A stretch of DNA of 64,000 nucleotides from Vanessa cardui (lineage: Eukaryota; Arthropoda; Insecta; Lepidoptera; Nymphalidae): positions 10,555,814-10,619,813 of the forward strand of contig NC_061138.1 of the NCBI RefSeq assembly GCF_905220365.1, written 5' to 3'. Within the stretch, counting starts at the first letter, position 1; each line of letters starts with the position of its first letter. The notes beneath the pieces are model-generated. The model was not told the DNA's origin. It saw only the letters and a list, made by a program, of their open reading frames with translations, and made no database searches. The position numbers and the translations under genes were made by a program. This document shows positions 1 to 10,582 of the stretch, one piece after another.

Positions 1-125
1 CTATAGCATCAAAATATAGTTACTAAATTAATACACGGTTTTTTAAAGTAAGCTGATTTTTACTATAAAGAAATTTTCCTTTGCATATTAACTTCCTATT
101 TGAAAAAAGTTACAACAACAACAAC

Positions 126-377
126 AGTGCTCTCCTTTTGAGAAGAAGGTTTGGAACATATTCCACCACGTTCCAATCGCGTTTGTAGAATACACATGTG
201 GCAGAATTTCTATGAAATTACATACATGCATGTTTCCTTACGATGTTTTCACTACCGAGCACGTGATGAATTATAAACACAAATTAAACACATGATTATT
301 CAGTAGTGCTTGTGTAGGTTTGAACCCGCAATCATCGGTTAAAATGCACGCGTTCTAACCACTGGGCCATATCAGCT
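126..377 (-). repeat. R2 SINE, tRNA-headed
   Basis: Near full-length copy on the minus strand. The tRNA-like head (right end) has an A-box-like GGCCCAGTGGTTAGA and a B-box-like GGTTTGAACCC reading on the reverse strand. The body has the words shared with the copies at 19.4, 54.9 and 58.4 kb (GCCACATGTG, GTGGTGGAATATG, TTCTCCTC). An ACAACA microsatellite sits at its 3' side. Confidence 0.7.
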
Positions 378-381
378 TTTA

Positions 382-1700
382 ATTGTAACTTGAAATAAAT
401 TATTTTTATATATTTAAACAGATTTCAATATTTAAAAGAGTTTAATATCATATACATTAAAACAAGACTCGACCACAAATAACCAATAAAATATAACGTT
501 TATTAAAAATCATATTCCCGTTCACCCTTATTATTGAAATCGTTTCAATAATTACGTATTCCATCAGCACTGACGATTACATTTATTTCTTTTGACAGTT
601 AAATTATTATTTTCGATGTTTCAAATGTAAAATAATTTTAGAGTACTCGTACTTGACCGGTTTTTAAATATTATGTAATGACGTTTTATACGTATAAAAA
701 ATATTTCAACTTTTTGTATTTAAACAATTTTTAATCTATGTTATTGTATACTGTAACGCAAAATAAGGAATGTTGTGTGTAATCAAATATAATTTTGCGA
801 ATGCTTTACGTAGTATTTTAAATTTATTAAGTACAAGCTACTTGTCTGTCTAACATCCGCTACTTATATATCATGTATAATATATTTAACAATTCTTATA
901 ATAAAACCTTCTTTATTAATATATGTTAGCATGCATTATTTTATTTATAAAATAAATTTTTAATTAAGAACAAATTTATTGTTACGAAAACGTAATGGGA
1001 TACCACAAAGTTTGTTTTTTAAATAAATATCGATTATCGTATATTTTACTTGAATCGATGTTGTGATTGAGAAATCATATTCTGCAATATTGACTCTAAA
1101 ATAAAAATTATTATTATATTCCTGTGTTTATCAGTATCCACACTACTACTACGGTACTACGAGTCGAGGGTCTTGCACAAAGCTCTACCACCGATTAAAT
1201 TTTCTACTTATACAAATACATTACTAGTCTTCATGCATAATGTTGTCTTATATTTTCGCGATTATTACACATTGAAATAAAACTAGTTATAACGGATTTG
1301 ATTCGCGTATATTCATTATTTTTCCTCATGCAGTTTTAATTTTTATTCGTCGAGCGAACTTAGGACTCATCTTTGCACTGTTCAAAACCTCTTTGATATT
1401 TTATTATAATAAAATCTATTATTATTCGATAAACTCTTATAATACCTTCCTGTCGCTTAGGCTGTTCATACACTTGACAAATTTTGGTACCATTGGTAGT
1501 CACATAGAAAAAAATATTTACTTTAAATTAATGTTATAATTGAATAAAAAGTAATTAGCTCGGTAATATGATATTGTGGTACATTTTTTAGCCTGAATGA
1601 TGTTAGATTTTTTTCAGAATAAAATCCAAGAAACTACATGAGGAGAAATCAATATAACTATGTGATGGAATCCAAAATGTTACTATTTAAACATATCAGG
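382..1700. other. AT-rich intergenic DNA, nothing recognised
   Basis: About 1.3 kb of very AT-rich sequence. No ORF longer than 60 codons, no repeat shared with other parts of the window, and no structured element found. Confidence 0.5.
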
Positions 1701-1719
1701 AAAAAAAAAAATAACAAAA
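1701..1719 (-). terminator. RNA polymerase III terminator of tRNA-Val
   Basis: Downstream of the tRNA on the minus strand there is a T4 run (1716-1719, 22 nt past the end of the tRNA) and then a T11 run (1701-1711). Pol III stops at T4 or longer, so this is the expected terminator with a strong backup. Confidence 0.6.
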
Positions 1720-1740
1720 GCGAACCCGTTAGAGATATAT

Positions 1741-1813
1741 TGTTTCCGCCCGGGATCGAACCGGGGACCTTGTGCGTGTGAAGCACACGTGATAACCGCT
1801 ACACTACGGAAAC
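1741..1813 (-). tRNA. tRNA-Val (anticodon CAC)
   Basis: A 73-nt intronless cytosolic tRNA on the minus strand. The acceptor stem pairs GTTTCCG with CGGAAAC, followed by discriminator A. The D arm contains AGCGGTTA. The anticodon stem pairs TGTGC with GCACA around the loop TTCACAC, giving anticodon CAC, which reads GTG valine codons. The T arm pairs CCCGG with CCGGG around TTCGATC. Both internal promoter boxes are intact (A box TAGTGTAGCGG, B box GGTTCGATCC). Every stem is fully paired, unlike the tRNA-like SINE heads elsewhere here. Not embedded in a recognisable SINE body, so I take it as a functional gene. Confidence 0.95.
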
Positions 1814-3336
1814 GTTGTTCGATTGAGCGAAATATGGCATAAGTACTTCAGTTGCACATAATTAATCATATCCGAGATAGGTTCCAGTGACATGAACCAG
1901 AACAAAAGGCGTAGAATAAATTATTCAAATTGAACTTTATTACATACAACGCAATGTTTATATTTGAATGTATCATTGTATTCTATTGTTAGCTCTTGTT
2001 GGGTAATCACTTTAGTACGCAACTCTTATTTCAATCTAACTTTTAACAATGGATGCTGTATTTTAATTGTATGTAGATTATAATAGCGTTTCTTTTGTTT
2101 TTTTTTTTTCTCAAATACCATAAAATAACATAAGTGTGTCAAAGGAGGGAATGATTTGTTTTAAAAAAATAAACGAATTCTAATTAGTGAAAGTAATTTA
2201 TAACTTTCTTAAACTAGCGATGCGCCCTGGCTTTGCCTACATGCAATTAATAATGAAAATTAAAAATATATATGTTAATATGTTTTATAACGTTATATTA
2301 ATTTATATGTCATTTATTTTAAATATGAACGACAAAAAAGTTCATTTTAGTGGTAAATTTTTCGACCACCCGAATCGCAGCGAACCATTTTTTTGTTGCG
2401 CGTAATTTTGAACCGATGATATCTTCTGCAATATTTATTTAAATGGTATGGTGTACAAGACGATCTAAATTTTAATTAAATACCCCTGACTTTGTTCTAT
2501 AGTATTTATAGATAAAAATTAGTAATATTTTTTGACAGCCGTAGCCGTAGAAAAATATTTATTCCTTTTTCTAAATATTCAGACCGTGATCGATTTCGAT
2601 TGGTTTTTACTCTAAAAGCCTGCGTTTTACGATTGTTTTTATATACAGACAACATCACAATCCAAATTTAAATATTATCGATGCCTATACATATTAGGAG
2701 TCTACGGTGACGACTTTTACTCTGATTACAATTGGATTTATCAAACTTGGAAGGCGTTATGCGTTTTTTTTTCTAGCTGTCGAGAGACAATTGATTTATC
2801 ACTTATATGTTCATAATAAACAGACCAAATAGGTTCTATATAAAAAAAATTAAATCTCATCACCATTTAAACCACTGGGCCATCACGACGTTTATTTAAT
2901 ACAAATTAAATATTATTCTACACGAAACTATAACATGTGTAATTGATATCTTGTTATTGTTACTTAATTATCGCTAAAACCAAGATTACCAATTACATTC
3001 CTGTCGGGAATTAAAAAAAAAAACACTCCTACTAGTCGCATCAGGCGTCGACAGTTAGTGTTTATTTATTCAATTAAATTGAGTCTAAGAGGTCAAAAGC
3101 CATGACGGCTGGATGACGGCAATTACATTACGTCATGAAACGCAATGGACACAGGACGGATCATTAAAATAAATTAAAAGCACTGTTTTATAAGTCCTCC
3201 GGTTATCATAACGTTTGCTGTTAATGAAATGGACGAGTTGCATTTTATAAGCTAGGAGCACACGATATGATATTTGTGATTATATTTTTTATGATATGTA
3301 GGTACATGAGATAATTATCCATATGATGGTAAATAT
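1814..3336. other. AT-rich intergenic DNA with two repeat scraps
   Basis: No gene seen. About 2213-2245 carries CTAGCGATGCGCCCTGGC, a diverged relative of the R6 start. About 2850-2895 carries the reverse of the R2 SINE head (AACCACTGGGCCAT) without the rest of the SINE. The 72-codon frame at 2187-2405 runs through the R6-like scrap and is not convincing as coding. Confidence 0.45.
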
Positions 3337-3530
3337 GAGACAACATCACATACATTACTCTGATCCCAATGTAAGTAGCTGAAGCACTTGTGTTATGGAA
3401 ATAAGAAGTAACGCAAGACAACATAGAAAACTAATGGTAATCTACATCGACTCGGCCGGGAATCGAACCCGGGACCTCAGAGTGGCGTACCCATGAAAAC
3501 CAGTGTCACACCACTCGACCATGGAGGTCG
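3337..3530 (-). repeat. R3 SINE, tRNA-headed
   Basis: Minus-strand copy. The tRNA-like head at the right end carries A-box-like GGTCGAGTGGTG and B-box GGTTCGATTCCCGG, with flanking GACCTC and GAGGTC words able to pair. The tail reads ACATTGGGATCAGAGTAATG and ends in ATGTTGTCTC. Relative to the copies at 30.2 and 49.3 kb it lacks a short stretch around GGTACCACAAACACCC, so it has an internal deletion of about 20 bp. Confidence 0.75.
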
Positions 3531-3664
3531 GCAAAAGGTAAGTGGTTACCACCCTTTCATTACCAATGCACCACCAACATTGATACCTTAAGATCTTATT
3601 ATTCTTATGCTCTATCTGACCATTTATATATCATATCTTATATACAATTTATATCAAAAAAGAA

Positions 3665-3727
3665 TCCACTATTGCCGGACGAGCAAATGTACCACCTGAT
3701 GTTAAGTCACCACTGCCCGATATGGCA
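3665..3727 (-). repeat. R1 repeat, 3' end fragment
   Basis: The reverse strand matches the end of R1: accTTACCATCAGGTGG-like and GCTCGTCCGGC words at 3675-3720. Short and diverged. Confidence 0.45.
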
Positions 3728-3764
3728 AGTGAGGAATTTTTCTTTGATCTCTAGATTTTTTCTT

Positions 3765-3917
3765 GTTTTTGTCCTATAATGTCCATGTACTATATACAAA
3801 AACCTTCCTCTCGAATCACTATCTATTAAAAAAAAAACCGCATCAAAATTCGTTAATTTTAAAGATATAAGTTTAAATATGGACAGGCAGCGGTAAGTGC
3901 CTTTGTTTTATACTATA
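3765..3917 (+). repeat. R6 repeat, partial
   Basis: Shares the R6 interior (ATTGTCCATGTATTATAT-like, TCGAATCACTCTATCTATT-like, CGCATCAAAATCCGTT-like) and the distal end GCGGTAAG..CTTTGTTTTATACTAT. Lacks the initial GCGACCCGCCCC part. Confidence 0.55.
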
Positions 3918-4319
3918 CATATATTAAAGAATTATAAGAAATACAAATGTGCATTATCCCTTAGAACGTCATTACGTTATATCGAGGCTACTGGTTGTAA
4001 TTGAAAATAAATTGACCTTATAGATGAAGTAGTATTGATATGAACGGTAATTAAGACGGTGTGACCGTAATCCAACGTTGAGCCATTCGATTTGAAAACA
4101 GTGTGACATATTTATACGTACAATTATACGCATCCGTTGTGTTAATTAAATTATGGAAATTATTCTTTAATTACGTTAATTATGTAGCATTCGGGCTGTA
4201 CGCCCTAATTTACTTCTAAGTGACATTTTATAAGAATCCATCCGGTCGTACGAGTTGATTGGGAGTATGAGATTAGAGAGTATTTATTATCAGGAAATAT
4301 GTCACGATTACTCTTCTTT

Positions 4320-4900
4320 ATATGTATATTAAAATTTGAGTGTCTATTTGTAATATTCAAATAACTACTATTTACTTGAAAGTGAAGGAAAACATCGTGA
4401 GGAAACCTGCATGTGTCTAATTTCATCAAAAATTCTGCCACATGTGCATTCCACCAACCCGCATTGGAACAGCGTGGTAGAATATGTTCGAAACCCTTAA
4501 TGGAAGAGGAGGCCTTATCCCAGCAGTGGAAAATTACAACTTTACTACTTTACTTTTTACTTAATGCATGTGTCTGTATATCAATCAATTAATGTATCTC
4601 ACATTGACCAAAATATCATATTTTACAATTTTTGTCGGAATGTCTATTTGTTCCGGCTAATCTCTGGAACGACTGGACCGATTTTGGTGGGACTTTAACT
4701 AGCAGACAACTGATGTAATAAAGGGTAACTTAGACTATATATAAAATAATAATAAATTTGCAATATCCAAATAATGTCCAGCAACGCGCAGTCCTTGCGC
4801 ATGCTACCACTCAGCCTGCATCCCACAAAGGACTTTAATATTACATAAGCTCCTAATACTGAATTATAGTAAAAAATTGACGGTCACTTTTTTTTAATTC
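4320..4900 (+). mobile_element. R7 Helitron-like element interrupted by a SINE
   Basis: Left part (GAGTGTCTATTTGTAATATTC, near 4338) and right part (ACTTAATGCATGTGTCTG from 4557, then GGCTAATCTCTGGAACGAC at 4654) together match the contiguous copy at 59.07-59.33 kb. The two parts are separated by an R2 SINE body. The right end runs into CTAATACTGAATTATAG and then loses similarity, so the terminal CTAG is missing. Non-autonomous; no Rep or helicase coding is present. Confidence 0.5.
4378..4554 (+). repeat. R2 SINE body, 5'-truncated and nested in R7
   Basis: Begins inside the SINE body (GAAGGAAAACATCGTGAGG) without the tRNA head and runs to CCCAGCAGTGG and an AACTTTACTACTTTAC tail. It is flanked by ACTATTTACTT on the left and ACTTTTTACTT on the right, a plausible decayed 11-bp target duplication (10 of 11 identical) inside the Helitron-like host. 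Confidence 0.6.
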
Positions 4901-5895
4901 ATAATTAAGTCGCTGCCACAACTAGTTCTGGTATAAAATGTATTGGTATGAAGTTCTTTTTACATGTCTTACAGTATCGAACTGGCAGAAAACTTGAAGG
5001 AAAGGAAAAAGAATTATTTCTTATATATCTGTCTCTTTCTATCGTGTAACATTTAATATAACATTATTTAAACTTATTTTTTGTATTATTTTAATTGACA
5101 TGAGATTTTACTAAAAACTGCGCCTGTTAAATACATTATATACTGCGAAATCAACTTCTAATCCACGCCGCTGATTTATATTTATACTTTTTTCAGTTAT
5201 GCGTAAAAAAACCTGTACCTATTTACCTACAGATATATCGACAACAATATACTAACATATATGTATAATAATGTTAAATGTAATTCATAGGGTGGATAAT
5301 TATAATTAAAACTAAGTTCTATTTTTAAATTTTACTATCGACCATATAAGTTGTAAAATAATGATTATATAGATTTCAATTAATAATTAATTTTCTTAGA
5401 TCGTAAGTTCATTAATTAAAATGATGCTGTTGAACACGAGATGTTCTTTTATCTCCGTATGTATTTGGACAAGTAATAAAAATATCTCGGAACGTCTATT
5501 TTACCGTTATTTTAGGGTTGTCACTTCCGTTACATATTATATTCTTGTATTTAATTATATGATTATTTGGTATTAATTATATTAAAATATTTAAATAATA
5601 AATCCTATTTAATCAGATTATATATTCAACTAGCTTAATGCTGCGATATTATAAGCGCAATATATACAATAATATATAAAACTGTACCTATAAAATAAAA
5701 TAATGGCAAATGGTTTAACCTCCTATGACATCTGTGAGTTTTGCACTAAAATCTATGTTATCTATGAGATTATTACCTATTATCAAATTTCAATAAAGAT
5801 TTCCGAGGATAAAAGATAGGTGAGGTGAGATAAAAGAAATAATTATTTCATTATTAACCGACTTTTAAAAGAGGACCTTAAATAGTATAAGTGCC
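4901..5895. other. AT-rich intergenic DNA, nothing recognised
   Basis: About 1 kb, very AT-rich, with no ORF above 60 codons and no repeat matching the other families in the window. Confidence 0.5.
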
Positions 5896-6160
5896 TTGGT
5901 GGTAGGGCTTTGTGCAAGCTCGCCTGGGTAGGTACCACCCACTCATCAAATATTCTACCGCTATACAAAAGTACGCAGTATTGTTGTGTTACGGTTTTAA
6001 GGGTGAGTGAGCCAGTGTAAATATAGGCACAAGGGACATTTCATCTTGGTTCCCCAGGTTGGTGGCGCATTGACGATGTAAGGAATAGTTAATATTTCTT
6101 ACAGCATCATTGTCTATAGGTGATGGTGACCACTTACCATCAGGTGGCCCATATGCTCAA
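5896..6160 (+). repeat. R1 repeat, near full length
   Basis: Starts TTGGTGGTAGGGCTTTGTGC, contains GTAGGTACCACCCACTCATC, GAGTGAGCCAGTGTAA and GCACAAGGGACAT, and ends GGTGATGGTGACCACTTACC then AGGTGGCCCATATGCTC and an A-rich tail. Best compared with the copies at 20.1 and 51.6 kb. Confidence 0.75.
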
Positions 6161-6399
6161 AAAAAGGAAATACATAAAAAAAAGAAAATACAATTATCTC
6201 ATAAAGGTTTTGTAGAATGAATTGTAACGGCATGTTTTTATTTATTGTTGATGTTACAGTAACTGAGTGATTTGTATTAAACAGTTGCATGTTTTATTAA
6301 ATGAAATTATATAAAATAAATCTCTTACAGGCACCTTTGTGTATTAATATAAGAGATTATATGTATATAGACAAGATTATATTATTTTCAAACTTACCT

Positions 6400-6600
6400 C
6401 ATATTCATCATCATCATCATCAGCCCGTTTTTGTCCACTGCTGGACAAGAAAGACCACAGGAGTACACTTGGAGAGGCCTCCAAGTGTACTCCTGTGGTC
6501 TTTCTCCGGCTACTCGCATCCCGTTCCCGTCTGATTCGCAAACATACCACCGGTTCGTAATGTAGATTCTTCCGAGAGTAACCGGCAAGGCACTTGTCCA
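6400..6600 (-). repeat. RTE-type LINE 3' tail, rearranged by a perfect hairpin
   Basis: On the minus strand the element ends with a (ATG)n-like tail after CCAGCAGTGGACAAAAACGG. It shares GGCTACTCGCATCC with the better preserved RTE copy near 57.96 kb, which supports the RTE assignment. A 27-bp perfect inverted repeat interrupts it. The overlapping 75- to 77-codon frames on both strands are by-products of this palindrome, not genes. Confidence 0.5.
6448..6505. repeat. 27-bp perfect inverted repeat with 4-nt loop
   Basis: Arms 6448-6474 and 6479-6505 are exact reverse complements (27/27); the spacer is AGGC (6475-6478). The first flanking base pair on each side no longer matches, so the symmetry ends sharply. 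Confidence 0.95.
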
Positions 6601-7164
6601 ACAATTATTTAGTAAAATGTTAATTGTTATAAATGAAGTATCATTCTAAGTTACGTGTTAACATTGAAATATTCAAAATAAAATAGGCAATCAAATTATT
6701 GCGCTTAGAAATGCCATTATTTGCTAACAGCTTAAAATGTAATTTACTGATATCCTTATTAACTTGAGGTGAGATCCAGAATTGTCATTACGAGGAACCT
6801 GACCCCGCTGACTCAAAAAATAAATGAACATTTTATATTGCTTTAAGTTGTTGCTAAAAAGTTTAATTGGAATATTAAGATAACTTTGTCATAGAATGAC
6901 ACGTATGCTTTTGAGTCATGCGGTGAATCCGCTCTGATGTCCTTACATTACAATCCTTGAAAACTTCATTACGTATTTCACAAGGACAGTGTTGAAAACT
7001 TGGGTTACAGTCTAAGTTGGTTTTTAATATCTGCTATTATGATACCTATTTAGTATGACATATGATATCATTACTGACATATCACAAACCAAGATTTATA
7101 TAAACTGGAGAAATTATTTTCTGTTTTACGATAAGAAATAAATTTAGATACTTTTATGTTTTTT
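6601..7164. other. Intergenic DNA, nothing recognised
   Basis: About 560 bp without ORF, shared repeat or obvious structure. Confidence 0.45.
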
Positions 7165-7310
7165 AAATGTTGAAAAAGAGTGACTACTGAGTTTCTTGGC
7201 GGTTCTTCTCGGTAGAATCTACTTTCCAAACCGGTGGTAGCTTCACTTAATTAAAAAATAAAGTGCTTGTAAAAACCTACTTTAATAAAGTATATTTTGA
7301 TTTTAATTTT
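7165..7310 (+). repeat. R4 LINE-type 3' end
   Basis: Begins AATGTTGAAAAAGAGTGAC, has TTCTTCTCGGTAGAATC and AAACCGGTGGTAGCTTCAC, and ends TTTAATAAAGTATATTTTGA with a TTTTAA-type tail. The AATAAA followed by a short A/T-rich tandem tail suggests the 3' end of a non-LTR element or a SINE sharing that tail. Confidence 0.65.
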
Positions 7311-8104
7311 TATAACCATTTCAGTCCTCTAAATAAAGCTTACACATTAATTATGTAATTAAAAATAATTTTAAGTGTCTGTAATTTATAAGTATATTTA
7401 CAAGTAAGATGTTTTAAAAGGCAGCCAGCCCTATTAATGCGGCGCATTTGAAACTATGTGTCACTTTTAAAGAGACCGTGCATGTTCGTTAAGGTGCTAT
7501 GACCAGTATAAGTAGACCCTTTCAGTTTAACTTCTGTTATTTATTACGCTAAATTAAATAAAGTACTTTTAAATGGGACTTTCAACTTAACGTCTTTATA
7601 TTGAAGATATTTTTAATACATGTATTTTTTGCAATAGAAACTATCAAGTAAATAAAGCCATAGACAAAATAATGAAGAAATTAATTAAAAGAAGGGTAAA
7701 ACTTATTAAATTTATTTTCGAACATCTTTATTTTTTAATTAGTTATTATTCAATTTTGTTATAAACTATAATTAGTACAAACTGTAAATTGTAAGTAGAC
7801 GTTGTAACGTCCAAATTTACCAAAAGTCTAATGATTGATAAACCGTTTCGACTCTCAATCATAATCACATTCAAATTATTTTAACTTGTATAGAGTTTGT
7901 TTTAGTATCAATGGCTTCCACTGTTAAATCTTTAATCCACTATCATTGTGATATCAAATTTATTAAATAAACACCGACGAAAAAAAATCATATAATACAT
8001 TTCTCTTTTATTTTAAATTAGGCAGGTTGACTCCCACATGGGCAATCTGAAAGTAAAAATAACACAGATATTGACAATTTCAAAAGTTCCAATAATTCCT
8101 AGCA
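7311..8104. other. AT-rich intergenic DNA, nothing recognised
   Basis: About 790 bp of AT-rich sequence with many A and T runs. No ORF or shared repeat seen. Confidence 0.45.
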
Positions 8105-8205
8105 TCGATAACTCACTACCAACTCTTGGAATTAAGGTGTTGTGTCCCTTGTGTTAGCTACACTGGCTCACTCAATAAAACAAAACACAATAGTACTAAT
8201 TGCGA
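8105..8205 (-). repeat. R1 repeat, internal fragment
   Basis: The reverse strand reads GAGTGAGCCAGTGTAGC..ACACAAGGGACACAAC followed by CCAAGAGTTGGTAG, matching the middle of R1. Both ends are missing. Confidence 0.5.
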
Positions 8206-8678
8206 CTTGGCGTTAGCATATTATGTTGTGAATTTGTGGAGCCTACCTAAAACACAGAAATTAGGTAAGTGTCATTCGTATTTATAAAGTTTGCTATGAC
8301 TAAGTTCTTATTTACGATCGATCGATAACAATACGAGTTCAATTCTTATCATCGTTTGAAGATTTTAAACTTGATAATAAGGTCGGAATTTTGAAGAATA
8401 CTATGTTAGCATAACGTATTTTTACATTTATCGTTTGACGTATATCTACGCCAGATACGCATTAAATATTATGCTATCGTCATTATAAGTTACTTGTTTC
8501 CACCCAGCTGTAAGGAACAGCTGATAGGTCCTTTCTTTCAGGGTTAAAAGTCACTAAGCTATTCAAGACTAAAACTGTGCTAAAACTCTGTGTTAAATGT
8601 CATTCGAATCCATTTCGCTGATCTGACGTAATTACATAACAAACATCTATCAATCAATACAATATAAGTTGATTTCAA
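8206..8678. other. Intergenic DNA, nothing recognised
   Basis: No gene or repeat seen. Contains GATCGATCGATAACAATACG near 8317, too short to interpret. Confidence 0.4.
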
Positions 8679-8860
8679 TCTATACTCATATTATAAATGC
8701 GAAAGTGACTCCGTCTATCCGTCTGTGGCTCTTCTCACGGTCAAACCACTAAACCGAATTTGATAAAGTTTAGTACGAGACTCTGACAACTGACATCAGA
8801 TTATTTAAATTATGTCTTTTCGATTGAACTACCACCGATATTGCATATATATACAGTATA
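8679..8860 (+). repeat. Helitron-like 5' fragment
   Basis: TCTATACTCATATTATAAATGCGAAAG-type start (shown here in part: ATATTATAAATGCGAAAG) followed by GTCTGTGGCTC..CTAAACCGAATTTGATAAAG. This is the form of a very common lepidopteran non-autonomous element, also seen at 15.56, 23.95 and 60.2 kb. No 3' end found. Confidence 0.45.
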
Positions 8861-10060
8861 AGAATGTTATAACACCTCCTTATTTCAAAATACAATTGGT
8901 ATATCATTAACGTTGACATAAAATTTTAAACACTTTATAACAACCAAAGCCGACATGAGCTAAACAAGTAGTCTATAATTACAGCACTGCCCTTTATAAA
9001 CGTCGTATAAAGTTATAGCCTGCAAAGATTTCTCAACAATCGGGCTATTAAGTACAAAAAAAAACTATATTCCAAATCAGAGTAAAAGTTAAGTCTAAAA
9101 AGTTTTTTATGGTATAACTGAATGTGAACGTTTATAAATAAATGAGTTTTTTTTTACTATCAAGATAAACACAATTCATTCCCTGCTGTGAACAATAATG
9201 AAATACCTAATAATTATAAATCCCCGAATTTTTACGAGCGCTCTCGCGGGGCTGGTCAGATTTTTACTACCAATTTGGTGACGATAGTTGCATACGGAGC
9301 ATTTAAAATCCAGGCGGCTGTAAAAGTTTTATAATGTACACGAAAATAGATCTAACGGTCGTTTTTATTGCATCTCGTAGCGTAAGTATTTATTATATAT
9401 TTCGAGTTTTATTGCGATCGTATAATTAGATGTACGCGACACATATAGCTGCTGCTATATGCTATCACTATTAACTAAAACAGCTGTACGAAGTATTGCA
9501 GGATCTGAATTATATCTATACAAGCTGAACTTGTATATCATAGCTACAAAAAGGCATATATCCTTCCCCGGTACCAGACAAGTTACTTTCACATTTATCA
9601 TATTAGTTAAAGTAAATATATGTACTGAAACAAAATATTAGTTGAATAAAAAAAAAAGTAACACAATCAATGTTGGTCACCAAGATTTGATCCAAACATA
9701 ACACAAATATTTTACGTTGGATTTGAAACTTAACACAAATTTACGATGATATCCTTTATAACCGTAACAGGCCATGACAACATATAACAAAAAATAAACA
9801 TATACATATATAACTTTTTTAAATTGAAAGACATTTTTATCAGGTGTCAGCTTTCGAGGTTATATCCTTTTACGTTAAATAATGTTGTATTCTACACCAA
9901 CTTTGTTAAAATAGACGATGCGACCAGTCTTGGAACAAATAAACGAAAATGCTAAAAAATATTAAATTACCCTCAACGCCGATGATGTAGGTATATAGGG
10001 CAGTAATTAATTACTCAACCAATAATCTGTCTCAGTGTGGCACGAATAATAAGGCCACTG
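8861..10060. other. Intergenic DNA with one less AT-rich patch
   Basis: Mostly AT-rich. A short patch at about 9230-9320 (GAGCGCTCTCGCGGGGCTGG) and a small hairpin at about 9444-9463 (CATATAGC..GCTATATG) stand out. The 60-codon frame at 9459-9641 shows no domain. Confidence 0.35.
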
Positions 10061-10350
10061 CACACGTGTACAACGCCCGCATAAATTATTTAAATCGGTT
10101 CAAAAATAATCTACATAAAAGAATGGATGCAGTACTTAGCGGGGCGCCGATAACAATTACGGCTATTGTTCTTAAAAAACGCTTTAAAAAATATAAAACA
10201 AAGGCTAGCTCGGGCCCTTGTAATTTCAGCCATGCGGGCACTATTATTGAACCAAATTTTCATGGTTATGGTGGGCTGATATCGACATCCGTAGCATTGA
10301 GTGGCGCACGCGCAATAAATATTCAATTGAATGTGCTAAAATTGTGCTAA
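10060..10350. promoter_or_regulatory. Candidate conserved non-coding block with Sox-type site pair
   Basis: Less AT-rich than its surroundings, free of the dispersed repeats, and open on both strands (94 codons plus, 71 codons minus) only because stop-like triplets are rare. Contains an inverted pair AACAAT (10152-10157) and ATTGTT (10165-10170), the HMG/Sox core, around a 7-nt spacer, plus CACACGTGTAC at the left (E-box CACGTG). A coding exon cannot be excluded, but the peptides show no recognisable domain. Confidence 0.35.
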
Positions 10351-10375
10351 TCTATTTATTACCAGTACTTTAATT

Positions 10376-10582
10376 GGTGATGGGGTTCGTACTAGTTTAG
10401 GTAGGTACCACACACATCACATAATCTACTAATAATACTAAATTTTGTTGTGTAGCCGTTCTCACCGTTCCCAGGGATTGATAACGCATATGTGTCATGA
10501 GGAATAATTAATTATTATTCCTTACATAACTAATGTCTAGGGTATTGGTGACCACTTACAATCAGGTGGCCCATATACAAGC
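10376..10582 (+). repeat. R1 repeat, diverged
   Basis: Retains GATGGGGTTCGTACTAG for the start, GTAGGTACCACACACATC, then TTGGTGACCACTTACAATC and AGGTGGCCCATATAC for the end. Many substitutions and deletions, so an old copy. Confidence 0.6.

Noticed and set aside
3450..3530. tRNA-like sequence with good A and B boxes
   Set aside because: It is the head of an R3 SINE with three more copies in the window; it does not fold into a standard cloverleaf.
6301..6604. Overlapping frames of 64-77 codons on both strands
   Set aside because: They arise from the RTE tail and its perfect palindrome; the near-identical peptides on both strands are the palindrome read twice.
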